Shown here in pieces: positions 1-12,110 of a DNA stretch of 64,000 nucleotides; within the stretch, counting starts at the first letter, position 1; the number at the start of each line of letters is the position of its first letter. Source of the stretch: Helianthus annuus (taxonomy: Eukaryota; Streptophyta; Magnoliopsida; Asterales; Asteraceae); assembly GCF_002127325.2 (NCBI RefSeq), contig NC_035437.2, positions 157,367,597 to 157,431,596 on the forward strand, written 5' to 3'. The translations under genes and the position numbers were made by a program. The notes beneath the pieces are model-generated. The model saw only the letters and a list, made by a program, of their open reading frames with translations. It made no database searches and was not told the origin of the DNA.

Positions 1-830
1 GGCTCAAGTGGTTGGAGGTCATGCCACCAATTAAAAAGGTGGGGCTGGGGTCTTTGATGGATGCAAACTGTAGTTTACTAGCCAAGTGGGTCTGGATATT
101 CAAGACGGAAACTGACAGGTTGTGGCGTAGGGTGGTGTTAGCTCTACATCATTCACCACGAAGATGGGAAGCCTTGGTTATCTTATAAAAAAGACCTAAG
201 CTAAGTCCAAACTGTGCACGCCCCTAATGCAGACGCCTATTTATTTTAAACATTGCTTGGTTAATTAACCATAACCGACTTTATAACCGATTAACCATAA
301 CCGATGTTCGGTTATGATTAAGGATATTCCATAATCGAAGCTAGCAAATATGGTTATGGTTAAGGCTAAAAACCAAACCAAATCGACAAATGCACACCCC
401 TAACTAAAACCACCCTGGCTAGAAGAAATATCCCGGTCAATTCAGTTTTATGTCCACTATGCGGGGAGACGGAGGAGACCATAGAGCATTTATTTACCTC
501 CTGCTATACGTTTTCTATTCGTTGGTAGCGTATATCCTTGTGGTGTCAGATCTCACCTATCTATGTTTTCTCGATCTCAGATCTCCTTAGCGTTCGCAGT
601 AATGTTGGGGTGTAGGACATCAAGAAAAGCATGTTACAAACAGTGATCCTTTGGCATGTTGGATCGTCTGGCAGACAAGAACGATGTTGTATTTCAATAA
701 AAAAATCGAGAGGGTGTCTTTGGGCGTCTTGTTGAGCTAAACTTGTCTCATTAGATCGGAATCAATGGTGTAATTTTAATTTTGATAGCTGGCGCATTGC
801 TAGTTGTTTATATTTTTATAAAAAGAAAAT
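1..830 (+). mobile_element. LINE (L1-type) remnant, reverse transcriptase tail and zf-RVT
   Basis: Reading the plus strand, bases 1-170 translate to KWLEVMPPIKKVGLGSL and LLAKWVWIFKTETDRLWRRV, typical of the C-terminal part of plant L1 reverse transcriptases. Bases 440-520 give CPLCGETEETIEHLFTSC, the zinc-binding zf-RVT motif that follows it. A stop interrupts the zf-RVT region just after the TGC codon cluster, and a separate AT-rich insertion (206-403) splits the element, so it is dead. The left part runs off the window. The 3' boundary near 830 is approximate because no poly(A) tail or target duplication is evident. Confidence 0.8.
206..403. mobile_element. Small repeat with GGGGTGTGCA-type inverted ends inside the LINE
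   Basis: The left edge reads GTGCACGCCCCTAA and the right edge TGCACACCCCTAA. The interior is rich in AACCGA and GGTTATGG words. It separates the two halves of the LINE coding trace. The composition matches the larger GGTTCGGTT element at 15532-16098. Boundaries are approximate. Confidence 0.5.
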
Positions 831-1001
831 ACAAACTCATTGATAATTTGCAGCTAAGAAACATTATTCTTTTCTAAAATTAATAAAGGACTCACAAAAT
901 TCTACAGCTTTTTCTGCACAATTTGACATTCCATACCGGTCCACATGTAGCCCATTACACAATACAACTTCCATATAAAATCCCAATTTTACCCTCATTA
1001 T

Positions 1002-3664
1002 TTACATAACATTGCATGCATTGGGGTTTTCATCACTGAACATTTGTGGCGCTGGTGGGTATGCATACGCTGCTTCAGCGGCATATCTTGAAGGGTATAA
1101 ATGGTAATTCACTGGTTGATGATAAAAATATTCATTTTTCCTCATATCCAACAATGCCGCTACCGGATCATCCGGTGATGGTGCTGCTTCTTCTGTAGCA
1201 GCACCATCTTCGGCTTTCTTCTCTTCCTTTTTCTCGCTACCGTCGTCGGGTTTTTTCTCTTCCTTCTTGTCTTCTTCCGGCTTAACGGGATCTTGCGGCA
1301 CGATCACCGCGCGTTTTCCGGTTCTTTTGGTCACGTAGTCCACCAGCTCGGCTGCCGGAAAAATGCCTTTCACTGCCACTTGTGAGGTCTTTAGGTCCGG
1401 GACCGCACTTTCAACCCCTACAATAAGAGCCACACAAAATTCAAAATTTGAACATCACTGTTCTCTATACTAGTTTATAAAAATATCAATTATAAAAAAC
1501 AATGTACGGTAGAGATTTTCTTGAAATATTTGTTCTCATCTAGGGTTAAGATTCACCTACAGATATCGGTACACACTAACATAATATTAGTATATTAATA
1601 AAAAGTGATACGGTGTATATTATTATTTTTCCCCCAATACATGTGTATTATGTAGGGGACCCGTATATATAATTATTTACATGTGATGAATTAATACTGG
1701 AGAGTTCAAATTAAAAAAAAAAAATTGTAAGAATAAAAAAGAACAAATTTCAATCAATAAGAATGTTTTATTTTACTTAATTTAAATTTTATATTTAATA
1801 TTATAAGAATGTTTTATTTTACTTTATTTAAATTTTATATTTAATATTAGCGCAAGGGTATATTGGTAAATTTAGACGAATCATTAATTGGTAATCTTCC
1901 TTTTTAATTGCTAACTATATTAAATTTGTAACTTATTTAAAAAAAACATATTTTTTCAAAAAAAAGAAAAATATATAATTTAAAGTGTAGCATAAATTAC
2001 GAGGTGTGTAGAATGAATTACGAGCTCTATATGATAAATTTGAATATGTGTAAGGATAAATTTCAAAACGTGTAAGATAATTTTTGATGTGTGAAAGCAA
2101 AAATTTAAGTGTGGAGGATGATAATGTTTCTTTATAAAAGTTTGCCTCAAAAAAAAAATAGTCAAAGATAATAATAAATGAGTTGAGAGAAAAATATTTA
2201 ATGTTTTACATTTATATTCTTTGTTCTTTTTCTTCTTAGTTTATTTTTTTTTCAAATAAACCTTCCCTAGTGGGATTAAATGAATTTATTTTTCATTCTT
2301 TAGACGTGAAGTTTCTTTGAATATTTTATATTTCTGTAATGGTTAAATTCCCCATTCTTTTTTTCTTATTTGAAAACATATAAAACACATGGCTTTATGT
2401 TGGTTGATTTATTGATTAATTATTTTTTAAAAATTCCTTTTTTTTGGGACAAATGCTACCAAGGTTCAAATTTTCAAAACAAAATTAGTAAATTACCTTT
2501 CATCCTAAGAATGCGTTTTCTAATTTCTTGAGCACATGCTTCACAATGCATGTGAACTTTCAAGACCACCGTAACCACCGGCGGCGGCTGCAGTTCACCG
2601 GAAAAAAACATCAGGATAAAACTACCCACAAAATTAAATCAACTAAACATGATTTTATGAATAATATATATATAATTACTACCTCATCTTTCTTCTCCTC
2701 CGGTTTAGGAGGCTCCTCTTCTTTTTCCGGCTTCTTGGGCTCCTCCGCCGGAGGTTTTGGTACCGGCGACAGAAGCTCAACTTTCCGGTTGCTTTTCTTC
2801 TGGACTCTGTCTAGAACCTTCAATGGATCCGCCTTTTCTCCCTTCACTACCACCTTATGAGTCTTACAATCCGTCACAACATCTTCAACACCTATTTATC
2901 AAAAATAAATAAATAAATTGTTACCGCCAAGGTTTCAAGGTCATGAGTTTAAATCCCATAAGTTACAACATTTAAAAAAAAAATCTATTAATTAATTTGT
3001 TTTAATTAAATAAAACTGTAAATCAAAAATTGAAAAATAAAGAGTGCAAACCCTCAAAGCCTTTAAGACATCGCCGGACTTTTCTAGCACAACCTTCACA
3101 ATGCATAAAAACCTTCAAAACAACCTCTTGCGGCGGCGGTGGCGGTGGCGGGTCTTTTGACTCCTCTCCCTTTTTCTCATCTCCGGCAGGTGGTTTCACC
3201 TCTTCCTCCGGCTTCTTTACCTCCTGGAAAACAAGAAAGAAACAATACCATTGTAAAAAAGATTCATCCTTTTTAAGTTTTAACCAATACCCACATCAAA
3301 AAAACACTTTTTTTCACCAAAAATGTAACAAACTCAAATGGGCTTGAGCAAAATGAGGAAAAGATTCAAGAACATAACCCTCCCATTAAAAAAGATTCAT
3401 TTTTTAAAAGTTTTAACTCAAACCCACATAAAAAAATAAAAAAAAAACACTTTTTTTAACCAAAAATGTAATGAATTCAAATGGGTTTGAACAAAATGAG
3501 GAAAAGATTCAAGAACATACCTCTCCCATTAAAAAAAGGTTCATTTTTTAAAAGTTTTAACTCAAACCCACATCAAAAGAACACTTTTTTTTTACCAAAA
3601 ATGTAATGAATTCAAATGGGTTTGATCAAAATGAGGAAAAGATTCAAGAACATACCTCTCCCAT
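1002..3664 (-). CDS. HIPP: Heavy-metal-associated isoprenylated plant protein (HIPP) with two HMA domains
   Basis: Five exons on the minus strand: 3664-3656, 3223-3052, 2891-2683, 2587-2497 and 1417-1002. All introns are GT..AG, and the spliced frame is 897 nt (298 aa). Two HMA metal-binding domains are visible, one with CEGC at residues 45-48 and one with CEAC at 145-148. Lys/Glu/Pro-rich linkers separate them, and a Lys/Glu-rich stretch precedes the C-terminus. The last four residues, CNVM, form a CaaX box for prenylation. HIPP proteins bind soft metal ions and act in metal handling and stress signalling at membranes or in the nucleus; that is family knowledge. The frame has no lesions, so the gene looks functional. 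Exon 1 encodes only MGE and exists in three tandem copies. Intron 4 (2496-1418) holds a MITE. It is the only convincing host gene here. Confidence 0.93.
1697..2269. mobile_element. MULE-type MITE in HIPP intron 4
   Basis: This aligns along its length with the MITE at 16194-16705: the same opening (GAGTTCAAATTAA), shared interior words such as GGGTATATTGGTAAATTTAGA, and the same end (TTCAAATAAACCTTCCC). The ends are imperfect inverted repeats. About 50 bp in its left half (around 1758-1850) is tandemly duplicated. No clean target duplication is visible, so this copy is older or eroded. It accounts for more than half of the intron. Confidence 0.7.
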
Positions 3665-3670
3665 TTAACA
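3256..3670. repeat. Tandem triplication (135-143 bp units) of the HIPP exon 1 region
   Basis: Three head-to-tail units end on the minus strand in a start codon followed by a potential donor: at 3664-3654 (ATGGGAGAG then GTATG), at 3529-3519 (identical), and near 3386-3376 (ATGGGAGGG then TTATG, donor lost). Each unit also shares TCATTTTG and TTTGGTTAAAAAAAG-like tracts. The outermost copy is nearest the promoter and is used in the annotated CDS. The other two lie in intron 1. Confidence 0.85.
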
Positions 3671-3708
3671 GTTATTGAGTTCAAGATTGCAAGAAGAGGT
3701 AGCTAGGG

Positions 3709-3716
3709 TTTTATAA
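3709..3716 (-). promoter_or_regulatory. TATA box of the HIPP gene
   Basis: TTATAAAA on the minus strand lies about 45 bp upstream of the exon 1 ATG, so the 5' UTR is very short. The AT-rich and CT-rich stretch up to about 3960 is the likely promoter, and a Helitron begins at 3997. Confidence 0.55.
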
Positions 3717-3996
3717 TAAGATGTGAAGTGAGGCACAAAAACACACACAGTAATGGAGTGGTTTGTGATTTAATCGAGGTGAAAAGGAAGTGTGAGATGT
3801 GTGTGTGATTGAGTTGGATGATATGATGATGAGGGGGAGGACCATCAGATCTAGCGAGAATAGCACTCATTTTAGACATCATATCATAAATATGTGATAT
3901 TGTGACATGGCTTTTTTATAAATGCCACGTCAGATAAACGTGTTTTTGTTACACGAGGTCTCTAGTTTCACGTTAGTTGTTTCCCATATTCTACAA

Positions 3997-5268
3997 CTAG
4001 GTTAGAACCCCGTGTATTACACGGGCTGAATAAATATATTTTTATATACTAAGGGGCTGTTTGGTAGCCTCTTAATGACAATTCAGATGCTACCTCTTAA
4101 TGGTTTAAAACCTCTGAATGAATAAGATGTAATCTCAAGTCCGAATGGTTAAAAGGTAACCTCTGAATGATAAGTAATCACATGTCACATTCTTCTACAT
4201 TCTCATTACACAAGCATCTAATTTAACTTAATAATAAATAAAAAACAAAGTAAAATGTTACATCAAAGTTCATTTTTTTTCTAAAAACATATATTAATAA
4301 TTGTGTGTGTTAGTTGATTACATTATTCGTATTTAAGTCATGTAATACATTATTTGCCTTTCAAAAAAAAGTTGATTACATTATTCGTATTTTAAGTCAT
4401 GTAATACACGTGGTTATTCAATCTTGCAATGTACGGGTTTTTAAAGATGTAACTTTTTTATTACTTAGGGGCTGTTTGGTAGCCTCTGAATGGTCATTAA
4501 GAGGCTACCACTTAATGGAACCATTAAGAATTTTACAGACAGATATAAGAAAAAAAAATTAAATATCTAAGAGACAAGAAAAAAAAAGAAATAAAATAAT
4601 TATAGAGCAATAATCATTGAAATTATTATTAATAAATAACCCGTTATATTAATCAATATGTTGATTGACAAAACGATCCATTTGTATTAATTATATAGAT
4701 AGATTATTCAGATGTTTCTTAGCTAAAAGAACATACAAAAGTATGTAGGAATAATATATGTCATGTAAATAAGTGAGGTTGAGAGGGTTAAAAAAAATTA
4801 CACAGTTAGTCCAAATGTTACAAAATGAAAAGTTAATATCCTAGAAGGTGATTTTAAACTATTAGTATCTAAATACTGAAAATCACATGTATTAATATTT
4901 TATTTATATAAGAGTTAATTATATAGTTAGTCCCTATGGTTTGCAAAAAGTATGTAATTAACTCTTTATATAATTTAAAGATAATTTTATGTGAAGTGAA
5001 TAGATTATTTTTATATATCTTTGAATTTTAGTCTTAGCATTTATTAATATCTATATAATGAATATTTTTAATTATAAAAATAAGTATTTATAATTAAGTA
5101 GGAGATAATTAAGGAGGAGATAATAGATATATTTAATTATATAAAAATATGTATTTATAATTAAGTAGGAAATAAGTAAGGAGGGAAAAGAGGCGGGAAA
5201 ACAACAAAATAGATAGTTCCAATGAATGACACGTGTCCCCTATTGGTTTACTTTATTATATGTATAGA
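3997..5268 (-). mobile_element. Non-autonomous Helitron (1.27 kb)
   Basis: On the minus strand it starts TCTATACATATAATAAAG at 5268 and ends CTAG at 3997. Just inside the 3' end is a hairpin with arms CCCGTGTA and TACACGGG. The flanking bases are A and T, the usual Helitron AT target. There is no coding content. It contains two hAT-like MITE fragments. The 3' hairpin matches that of the Helitron end near 63081-63097, so they are the same family. Confidence 0.85.
4051..4550. mobile_element. Two hAT-type MITE fragments (GGGGCTGTTTGGTAGCC ends)
   Basis: GGGGCTGTTTGGTAGCCTCT occurs in the same orientation at about 4053 and 4468, each followed by GAATG/TTAATG-rich sequence. That end sequence is a common plant hAT MITE terminus. 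Between them, a segment of about 55 bp containing GTTGATTACATTATTCGTATT is tandemly duplicated (about 4312-4405). No complete element with paired ends is present. Confidence 0.5.
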
Positions 5269-5273
5269 TATGT

Positions 5274-5274
<1 letters not shown>

Positions 5275-5310
<36 letters not shown>
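5275..5310 (+). repeat. A36 homopolymer
   Basis: An uninterrupted run of 36 A lies immediately right of the Helitron 5' end. It could be a retroposed poly(A) tail, but no SINE or LINE body is recognisable beside it. Confidence 0.9.
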
Positions 5311-5312
<2 letters not shown>

Positions 5313-6357
5313 AGAAGTAATACTCCATTGATCTCGAGTCTTCCCCTGTGTTATTCACGCCAATGAATAATAAAGAATTTTGTTTTTTAAATTTAGAAGT
5401 TCATGTCTTGAATAAGAATAAAAATGATTAGTAACTTATATAGTGTTACTATAACATATTTATCACTATATAAGTGGGAAGCGGCATTGTGGGTTATGGG
5501 TTTGCAGGCTTGTAGCACTTGCCGAGAGGAAGTGGTGAGTTAGGGTGGCCAAATTACAAATCTAACTAATCATTTAATTTTTCTTTTAAAAATAGGTTGT
5601 GGCATATGAAGCATGAGAGACATATGATTTCCGATGATTTGGTAAGTTGTGGCAAGTAAGAGCCAAATAATGGTGAAAGTTGATGTGGTGCCGATTTAGA
5701 GTTGTTGCATGTTGGCAACGTTCATTTATGTGTGTCATGGTTGTCGTTGCATTAAAAAAAATATTTTTTTTTTCTGGAATTACTAAATTCCTCGAATACA
5801 CAATAACCAGAAAAATACATCCATTCCATAATAAAATACATATATATCAAAACAATCTATTTCATAATCATAAGTCAAATATCCTAAAAATACTTTAATG
5901 TTAACCAAAATATTGTTTGTCGATACATTTTTCGACATCTAAAATACTCTGTTTGTCATCTTTGCCTCCTCCAACTAGAGAACAAAAATTAAATAAAAAA
6001 AAAAAACTTAAAATAACATTCTAGATATCATACAAGATAATCTCTCACACTGTAGGTCACTTTTGACCCATTTATAAAAAATAAAAAGTATTTGAAATCA
6101 AGATTCAAAAGCAACCCTTTTGTGTTCAATCAAAGTGTAGATCCAAAACAACAATTGACCTAGTGTAACAAACTTAGTTCTTATACATCTTTACATCATA
6201 AACACTGATATCATTTACACAAACTCTAAAAAGGCCTCCACACCTTCGTCATATGCATTTGATAATCTATCAGACAAAATTCATGATTTATCCATGACCT
6301 TTGTTAATAGTTTGTCACCATGACTGAAGAAAATTAAACTTTAAACTTAATGAATTA
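5311..6357. other. AT-rich intergenic stretch, no gene seen
   Basis: Only short chance frames are present on both strands. I see no conserved protein motif or clear terminal repeat. Confidence 0.5.
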
Positions 6358-7867
6358 TCTATTATATATAATAAACATAAAGATTTGGGCTGATGTGGCA
6401 TTAGATTAGAGCCTCTAGAAATCCATTTTGGCGGGAAAATGATATGGGTTCTAAAAATCACACGCGGACCTTATTGATTCGGGTCACCCGTGTCTACAAA
6501 TGGATCTCATATTTATTCTTCAATAAATCACCCAGTCTTCTCAAATACACTTTTTGACAAACCCTAGATCAGTACGCCAGTTCTTCTTCTTCATTATTCG
6601 TCGCTGATATATAATCCAAAACTGAAAAAACTGATCGGTATGTTATTAACTGTTTTGGTCTTTATTTCTTCATTGTTAATCAAGTATATATTTGATTATT
6701 TTTCTTTCAATTTCATCAACGATGTTACATATTCAACGATCTGAATTCGGCGATCGTTGTTTCGATTGTATTAATGATATATAATCGACAACGATTCCTT
6801 TGTCGTTCTACTTTGAAGTGTTAATCAGGTATTACAATTTTAGATTTCTTAGATCTGAAAAACTTTGATCTTATTATTTTGTTGCTAAATCTATTTTAGT
6901 TATTGTTTTGTTAATCGTTATTATTTAGCTAAATCTACCATGGTTGGATCGGATTCAAAAACCACATATACCCTTGAAACCCTTTTTCTATCTACTTCTC
7001 GATCTTTAATCTTCATTGGCCACAGTCGTTTTCTTCTTCATTGTCACATGACCAAAATCAATTTAGGGCGAATATAGGGTTTATTTTCTTAGGTTAGCTA
7101 TACACAAATTTTTATTATGTTAGCTTCTCTTATCGCTATCCATGGTGAATATAGGGTTTATTTTGTTAGGTTGCATCAGGTATGTTGGGAAGAAGATAGA
7201 TATGGCAACGAATGATGGCGAAGAGATAAGCTGTGATGGGTTGGGTTGCATCAGGTATGTTTTCTTCTCACTAGGAACAAGTAGTTTTCAATTTCGTGAA
7301 TTTGATTTTTTTTTAATTTGTTTCTTCATGAACTCTGATTGATCTGTAGAATCATGTCCTACGCCTACCTTTTCAGTTGTAGAGAGTGGCCTCCTTCAAT
7401 GGTTTTGTTGCTAACTTTATTTTGTTGGTCAACATGATAGCCTCCTTCGAAGTCAACAACAGTAATTCAAGTTGCAATACTTGCTGGTCAACGTGATACG
7501 CCTCCTTTAGAGTCAACAGCAGCAGCCGGAGTTACAACTTCTGTAGGTTAACATGGAACTTCTGCACTGTCTTAATGCTCAATAGGGTCAACGTCAAATC
7601 AAAGGTTACGATAGGTCTACACTATACACTTTCACATTTCTTTACTTCTTTTAAAAGTCTTTCACTTTCACATATGATATCCATCTTAATGCTATTTGAT
7701 TCAAAAGGTGTATATACACTGAGATTTATAATAACAATTTTTAAACTAATTGAAGCGACAGTCGATTGAAGTTGTGCAGTCAAAAAATAGAGATTACAAA
7801 AGATTACCCTTACAGGTAATAGTGATCTATAATTTGTAGCAAAATAAGTTTACATGTTAAGATCAAG

Positions 7868-8410
7868 ATGGGAAGGAAAAACTTCCGATTAAAAGGTCAA
7901 GAAGAAGCCTCGGCAGTTTAAATATGATTACTGGCAAGAATAATGAACTGAACAAAGCAGGTGCATCTGCTAACGGAGCTTATCCCAAAAGGTATAATTA
8001 TTGAAACATAAGTTACTTTGTATAACTCTTTACTTTGTATAACTCTAGATGGATTTATATTTGCAGGTCTAAAAAATATGAGGAAAGAGTTGCAGATTAA
8101 GATGGCTAAACTATCTGATACCCAATGTTAAACATGGTCAATTCACTGGTGATGAAGACAAGATGATCTGCAGTTTGTATGCTAATTTTGGTAGCAGGTA
8201 TAATCACTTTGTCATGCCTTCAAATCATCAAATCTTGCAACTTTCATCTTTGCTTTTGCCACTTTTGACTTTCCCATATGAAAGCAACCCATCAATAAAG
8301 TCCTAAAAGATATCGAATGTATAAAGAATTATCCTTTTTTAAGAAAAATGATTATGCAAATTTTCAGAATTATGAACAAGCTTAGAAAGCCCAAGAAAAA
8401 TGGTTCGGGT
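7868..8410 (+). pseudogene. Captured R2R3-MYB gene fragment (exons 1-3, degraded)
   Basis: The best piece is 8083-8197, which reads GKSCRLRWLNYLIPN then KHGQFTGDEDKMICSLYANF ending GSR. This is the R2/R3 junction of a RAX/MYB36-like R2R3 factor. It is bordered by TTTGCAG upstream and GGTATAA downstream, so native splice sites were captured. Upstream, 7868-7991 begins ATGGGAAGG, contains VKKKPR (compare VKKGPW) and ends near an AAAAGG/TATAAT border. Its length fits exon 1 of this family. Downstream, after TTTTCAG, 8367-8410 reads NY-NKLRKPKKN, the end of R3 with the Trp missing. One base is inserted near 8080 and most of exons 1 and 3 are lost, so this cannot encode a working factor. Confidence 0.8.
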
Positions 8411-9064
8411 TTGGGTTGTTTGGTTTTCATGTTTTTTGTGTGTTTTTTAATTCAGGTTCAGATGGCTTTGAATTCGGGTTGGTTTTGGGTTGCAGGTATG
8501 GTCATCCCTTAAACTTTGTGGTAGTAGAAAATTAACTATTTTGTGGTAATTAATGTGAATGTTAGAATTACATGATGGATCTAATATTGTTTTGTCACAG
8601 TATGCAACCATGCCGAAGCTCCACCATGTGGATGTAATTAAAAAGAATTATTTTAGGCTGCTCTTTGTTCTACACAGCTTGATCATGTTTATTGAAAGTT
8701 GGTGCCTTTGCAGTTCTACATAGCTTGATCATTGTTCTACACGACTCTTCGTCAATCCTAACGTGTACCCTCAAAATCTAACATCTGAAACCGGGGACCC
8801 CAAAACAATCGGCCAAACAGTGATGATGATGGTTATGAATGCAAACGGCAGCGGTATCAAGGAGTTGTAGCGGCGACCGTCTAGGGGTTAAGGTAATGCT
8901 CAACCTTTTTTTTGTTCTATATTTTCCTACTAATGTCTTTTCTCGATGATATTTTACCTATAGCCGGCAACTCTCGGTGGTTAGGGATCAAGGTCTAGGT
9001 CTATGCTTTCGATGATTAATCAAATTTTCAGATGTTTACGGTTTTTGATGATCTGGTACTCATA

Positions 9065-9066
<2 letters not shown>

Positions 9067-9103
<37 letters not shown>
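9067..9103. repeat. (TA)n microsatellite
   Basis: About 18 perfect TA units inside the Helitron. Confidence 0.9.
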
Positions 9104-11369
9104 TTGATACAAAATCCAACTTTTTGGTAACAATAGATTACAAAAAATGGTTTTTACTTTTTAAGTATGGCTGCACCAGTAGAGCACAGAGTAAACTTTA
9201 TTTATTCCTAAAGGTGTATATGTATTGTATAGGCAATTTGATAAGTATCCTTATCCAATATGTTTTAATCTATACCTAATCATTAAACATTAAAATAATA
9301 TAATTCACAAATCTAATAATTTACACGTATATATATTTTACAAAAGAACATTTAAAGTCAACCAAACAACATGCTAGCTTCAATTTGCTAATTATCTGAA
9401 GTCAACCATTCTTGATATATTGGTGACAATTGAGACTCTCAGATTGAGCAGGAAGAGAGAGGCTGGTAGTTAACTCAGGTTTCTTTATACTTATGATTTC
9501 TCAAAGTTTTCTTTGCATTCTAAACTTGATTGCATTGATGCGTTGGACCCGTTTTAACCATGTCGTTTAATTTCATGAATGAGTTTTGAATAGTTTTGTT
9601 AAACGTACGAATCATCAATTTACTATTTAGCCTCACCTCTGATTATTGCAGTTATTTTTGGAAAAAAAACGAGGATAATAGGCTTGAAAGTAGGTATAGC
9701 AGTTGGAAAGAGTACCATTTGATACCGAAAGTACCAGTACCTAAAACTCCAAAAAGTGGGTAACGAATCGGTACCGAAAATGATAAGTACGGGAAATTGA
9801 GTACCAATACTCGGTATCAAATGCTCATCCCTACATGTGACCACACTTTTATGTTGTTAATCATTTGGGCTTCCAACTTTAAAGTTCATTACATCTTTAT
9901 ATTTTTAACTAAAGTAACTGTGTTTTGTGTGTTGGATCATATTTGGGCCGAGAGATCTAAATCAATCATATTTCTTCTGAGTTATGCTAAAGATGAGATT
10001 TTTTATAAAATAAAAAATTAACATATGTCGTTTTAATAAAAAAATAACCAAATTTGATGGATGGATCCGGCTACTAAAAACTCATCGTAGTAAATTAGGA
10101 CTTTATATTATTTCTAATGATTGTTTCATATACATGGCCATTATGACAGCGTGTGGAGACACTGATGACTGTATTTCAACTTCTGAGGCTGAAGAAATGA
10201 CCGTAAAACTTGAGGAATATTAGATTAAAAATCTACCTAGACCTGGACAAGTGAATTTTTATCAATGGAGGCCCCTATATGCTAGGTACTCATTTCTTAT
10301 ACAAAGCTCTCTTAACTTATTAGAACTCATATACAAATTAGGGGTGTTAAATGGGTCATGTTCATGATTTGACTTATCAAAACCAACACGACATGAACCC
10401 GTGAAAATCGTTCTAAAGATGACATTCTTGTATCTAATGAATGCCTCACATATGACCAATATGCAACAGTTAGCCAAATTCATAGATATTCAACAACTCT
10501 CCTACGGTTTCTTAATAATATATTGGACAAATGCAGTGTAATATTGTAAAAGAATTATAACCTGAATTTAGAGAGAAATAATATTGTCTCATAGTATATA
10601 AGTTATATTCTAACAAAGTTACGAATTGCAAAAAATTATGTAGTAACTCTTACATAAAGTTTACTAATGCTTTAGCTTCATTAGTGTTTGTTTATATTGA
10701 TTGAATTGTTTCGGAGGTAATGTGCTTTTTTACCCTTTTCAAAATCTTTGACAAATACTTAGTGAGTTATTATAACTACAAAAACAATATTATTAACTTT
10801 CGATATGTTTTTTATCGAAAAGTTTATAGATACTTATAATATTTTGAATTTTCGAACAACAATTTTTTTCCACCTAAATATGACATAACCTTGAATCTTT
10901 ATGATTGTTGCATTTTCATGGGACGTTGGGTGCATTCCGCGTGAAAGAAGATGACAAACGGTGTGACTCCTTTGTTGGTGCTCTCCTAATAACGATTGTT
11001 GACGACCAATCCATTAATAGAGGTAATACCAACATTCCGATGTATTTTATTGAAGTCGATTTTACATGACAAAGGATAAACATGTTACCGGTTCGATGCC
11101 TTTACTAATGGACGGGTCCATGTAGTTTATACTTTATAAACTGATTCACAGAGGTCATTTTTATCTTTTAGTACGGAGTGAAATGGGTTTGGGCACTTTT
11201 GTTGTCATTTTATAAATAACTAATGTGGTAGTTATGATTATAAAAATAATGGTACTATATCTATTCGCTTTTAATCTGGGAACACCGTGGAGGACATGTT
11301 AGTTTCTTCTCTTTTCCCAAGTCATTTTTTTGCTCGATCTTGCCTCATATCTATTTTCTTGTGTTATAG

Positions 11370-11450
11370 GTACTTGACACCTTTGCAGAGATCCAAGACA
11401 GTCATATTGTCGTAAGAGAAGTGGAAAGGAAGCTTCTTGAGTTGCAACAA
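11370..11450 (+). pseudogene. Captured syntaxin (SYP1-type Qa-SNARE) exon fragment
   Basis: After a TTATAG acceptor the frame reads VLDTFAEIQDSHIVVREVER then KLLELQQ, followed by GTGTGT, a possible donor. Plant SYP1 syntaxins have the pattern DT(I/V)xEIQxRHDAVKExExxLLELxQ at the start of the SNARE helix. The match is clear, but substitutions such as RHDAV to SHIVV have accumulated. It lies inside the Helitron with no neighbouring SNARE exons that I can recognise. Confidence 0.75.
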
Positions 11451-12110
11451 GTGTGTATATGTGTATATAAAAGGATAATGTTAACAGAATACTTTATTTA
11501 ATCCATGATTATAAGTATGTATTAATCATAAATAGTTTTTAACAAAACTAACTTTCACAAGGTAAACTAATAATAGAAACTTTTGTGGGTCCAAGTTAGA
11601 GACTAAATGTGTCTAAGTATGGTGTTTTACGTGTTGTAGCTTTGTAAAGAATTGAGAAGAGGGCATGTTTTCGACGGTTGCAAAGAGGGTATTATCGACT
11701 AAGTTTTCTTTTAGTAAAAGGGTTTTGAGATAGAAAATCATATCGTATCAAGTAACGAAGATTTGCATGATTGATTCAAATCCTAAAGTTTCATACGGAT
11801 GTACCCATAGGCATTAGTCACGTTTCATACGGATGTACCCTTAGTCGTAGATTAACTTAAAATAAACTAACATGACCCATGGTATGAATCTGCTTACACA
11901 AGTGAGATGGAGTATCGGCTAATAAGTCTTGATACAAATAATACACCAAATAAGTATGTCTACTTATACACCAATCACCTCCCCTTAGCCTTTTTGATTC
12001 CATTAACATGTCATACATTTTGTATAATTTTAAGTATGTATTGCTTATAAATAATAAGTATATTAATAACTTTCTCCAGCCCGGGAAGCATTTCCCGGGT
12101 GATAACCTAG

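Larger units (their letters stand above)
6358..12110 (+). mobile_element. Gene-capturing Helitron (5.75 kb)
   Basis: The 5' end TCTATTATATATAATAAAC follows an A. The 3' end is a hairpin (arms CCCGGGAA and TTCCCGGG) followed by GTGATAACCTAG and then T. These are the Helitron hallmarks: 5'-TC, 3'-CTRR, a subterminal hairpin and an A/T target. No Rep/helicase is present, so it is non-autonomous. The interior carries exon pieces of at least two unrelated host genes (MYB at 7868-8410, syntaxin at 11370-11450). Pairing these two ends as one element is an inference. Confidence 0.75.

Noticed and set aside
2528..2860. Plus-strand 110-aa Ser/Gly-rich frame at the HIPP locus
   Set aside because: It is the antisense shadow of HIPP exons 3 and 4.
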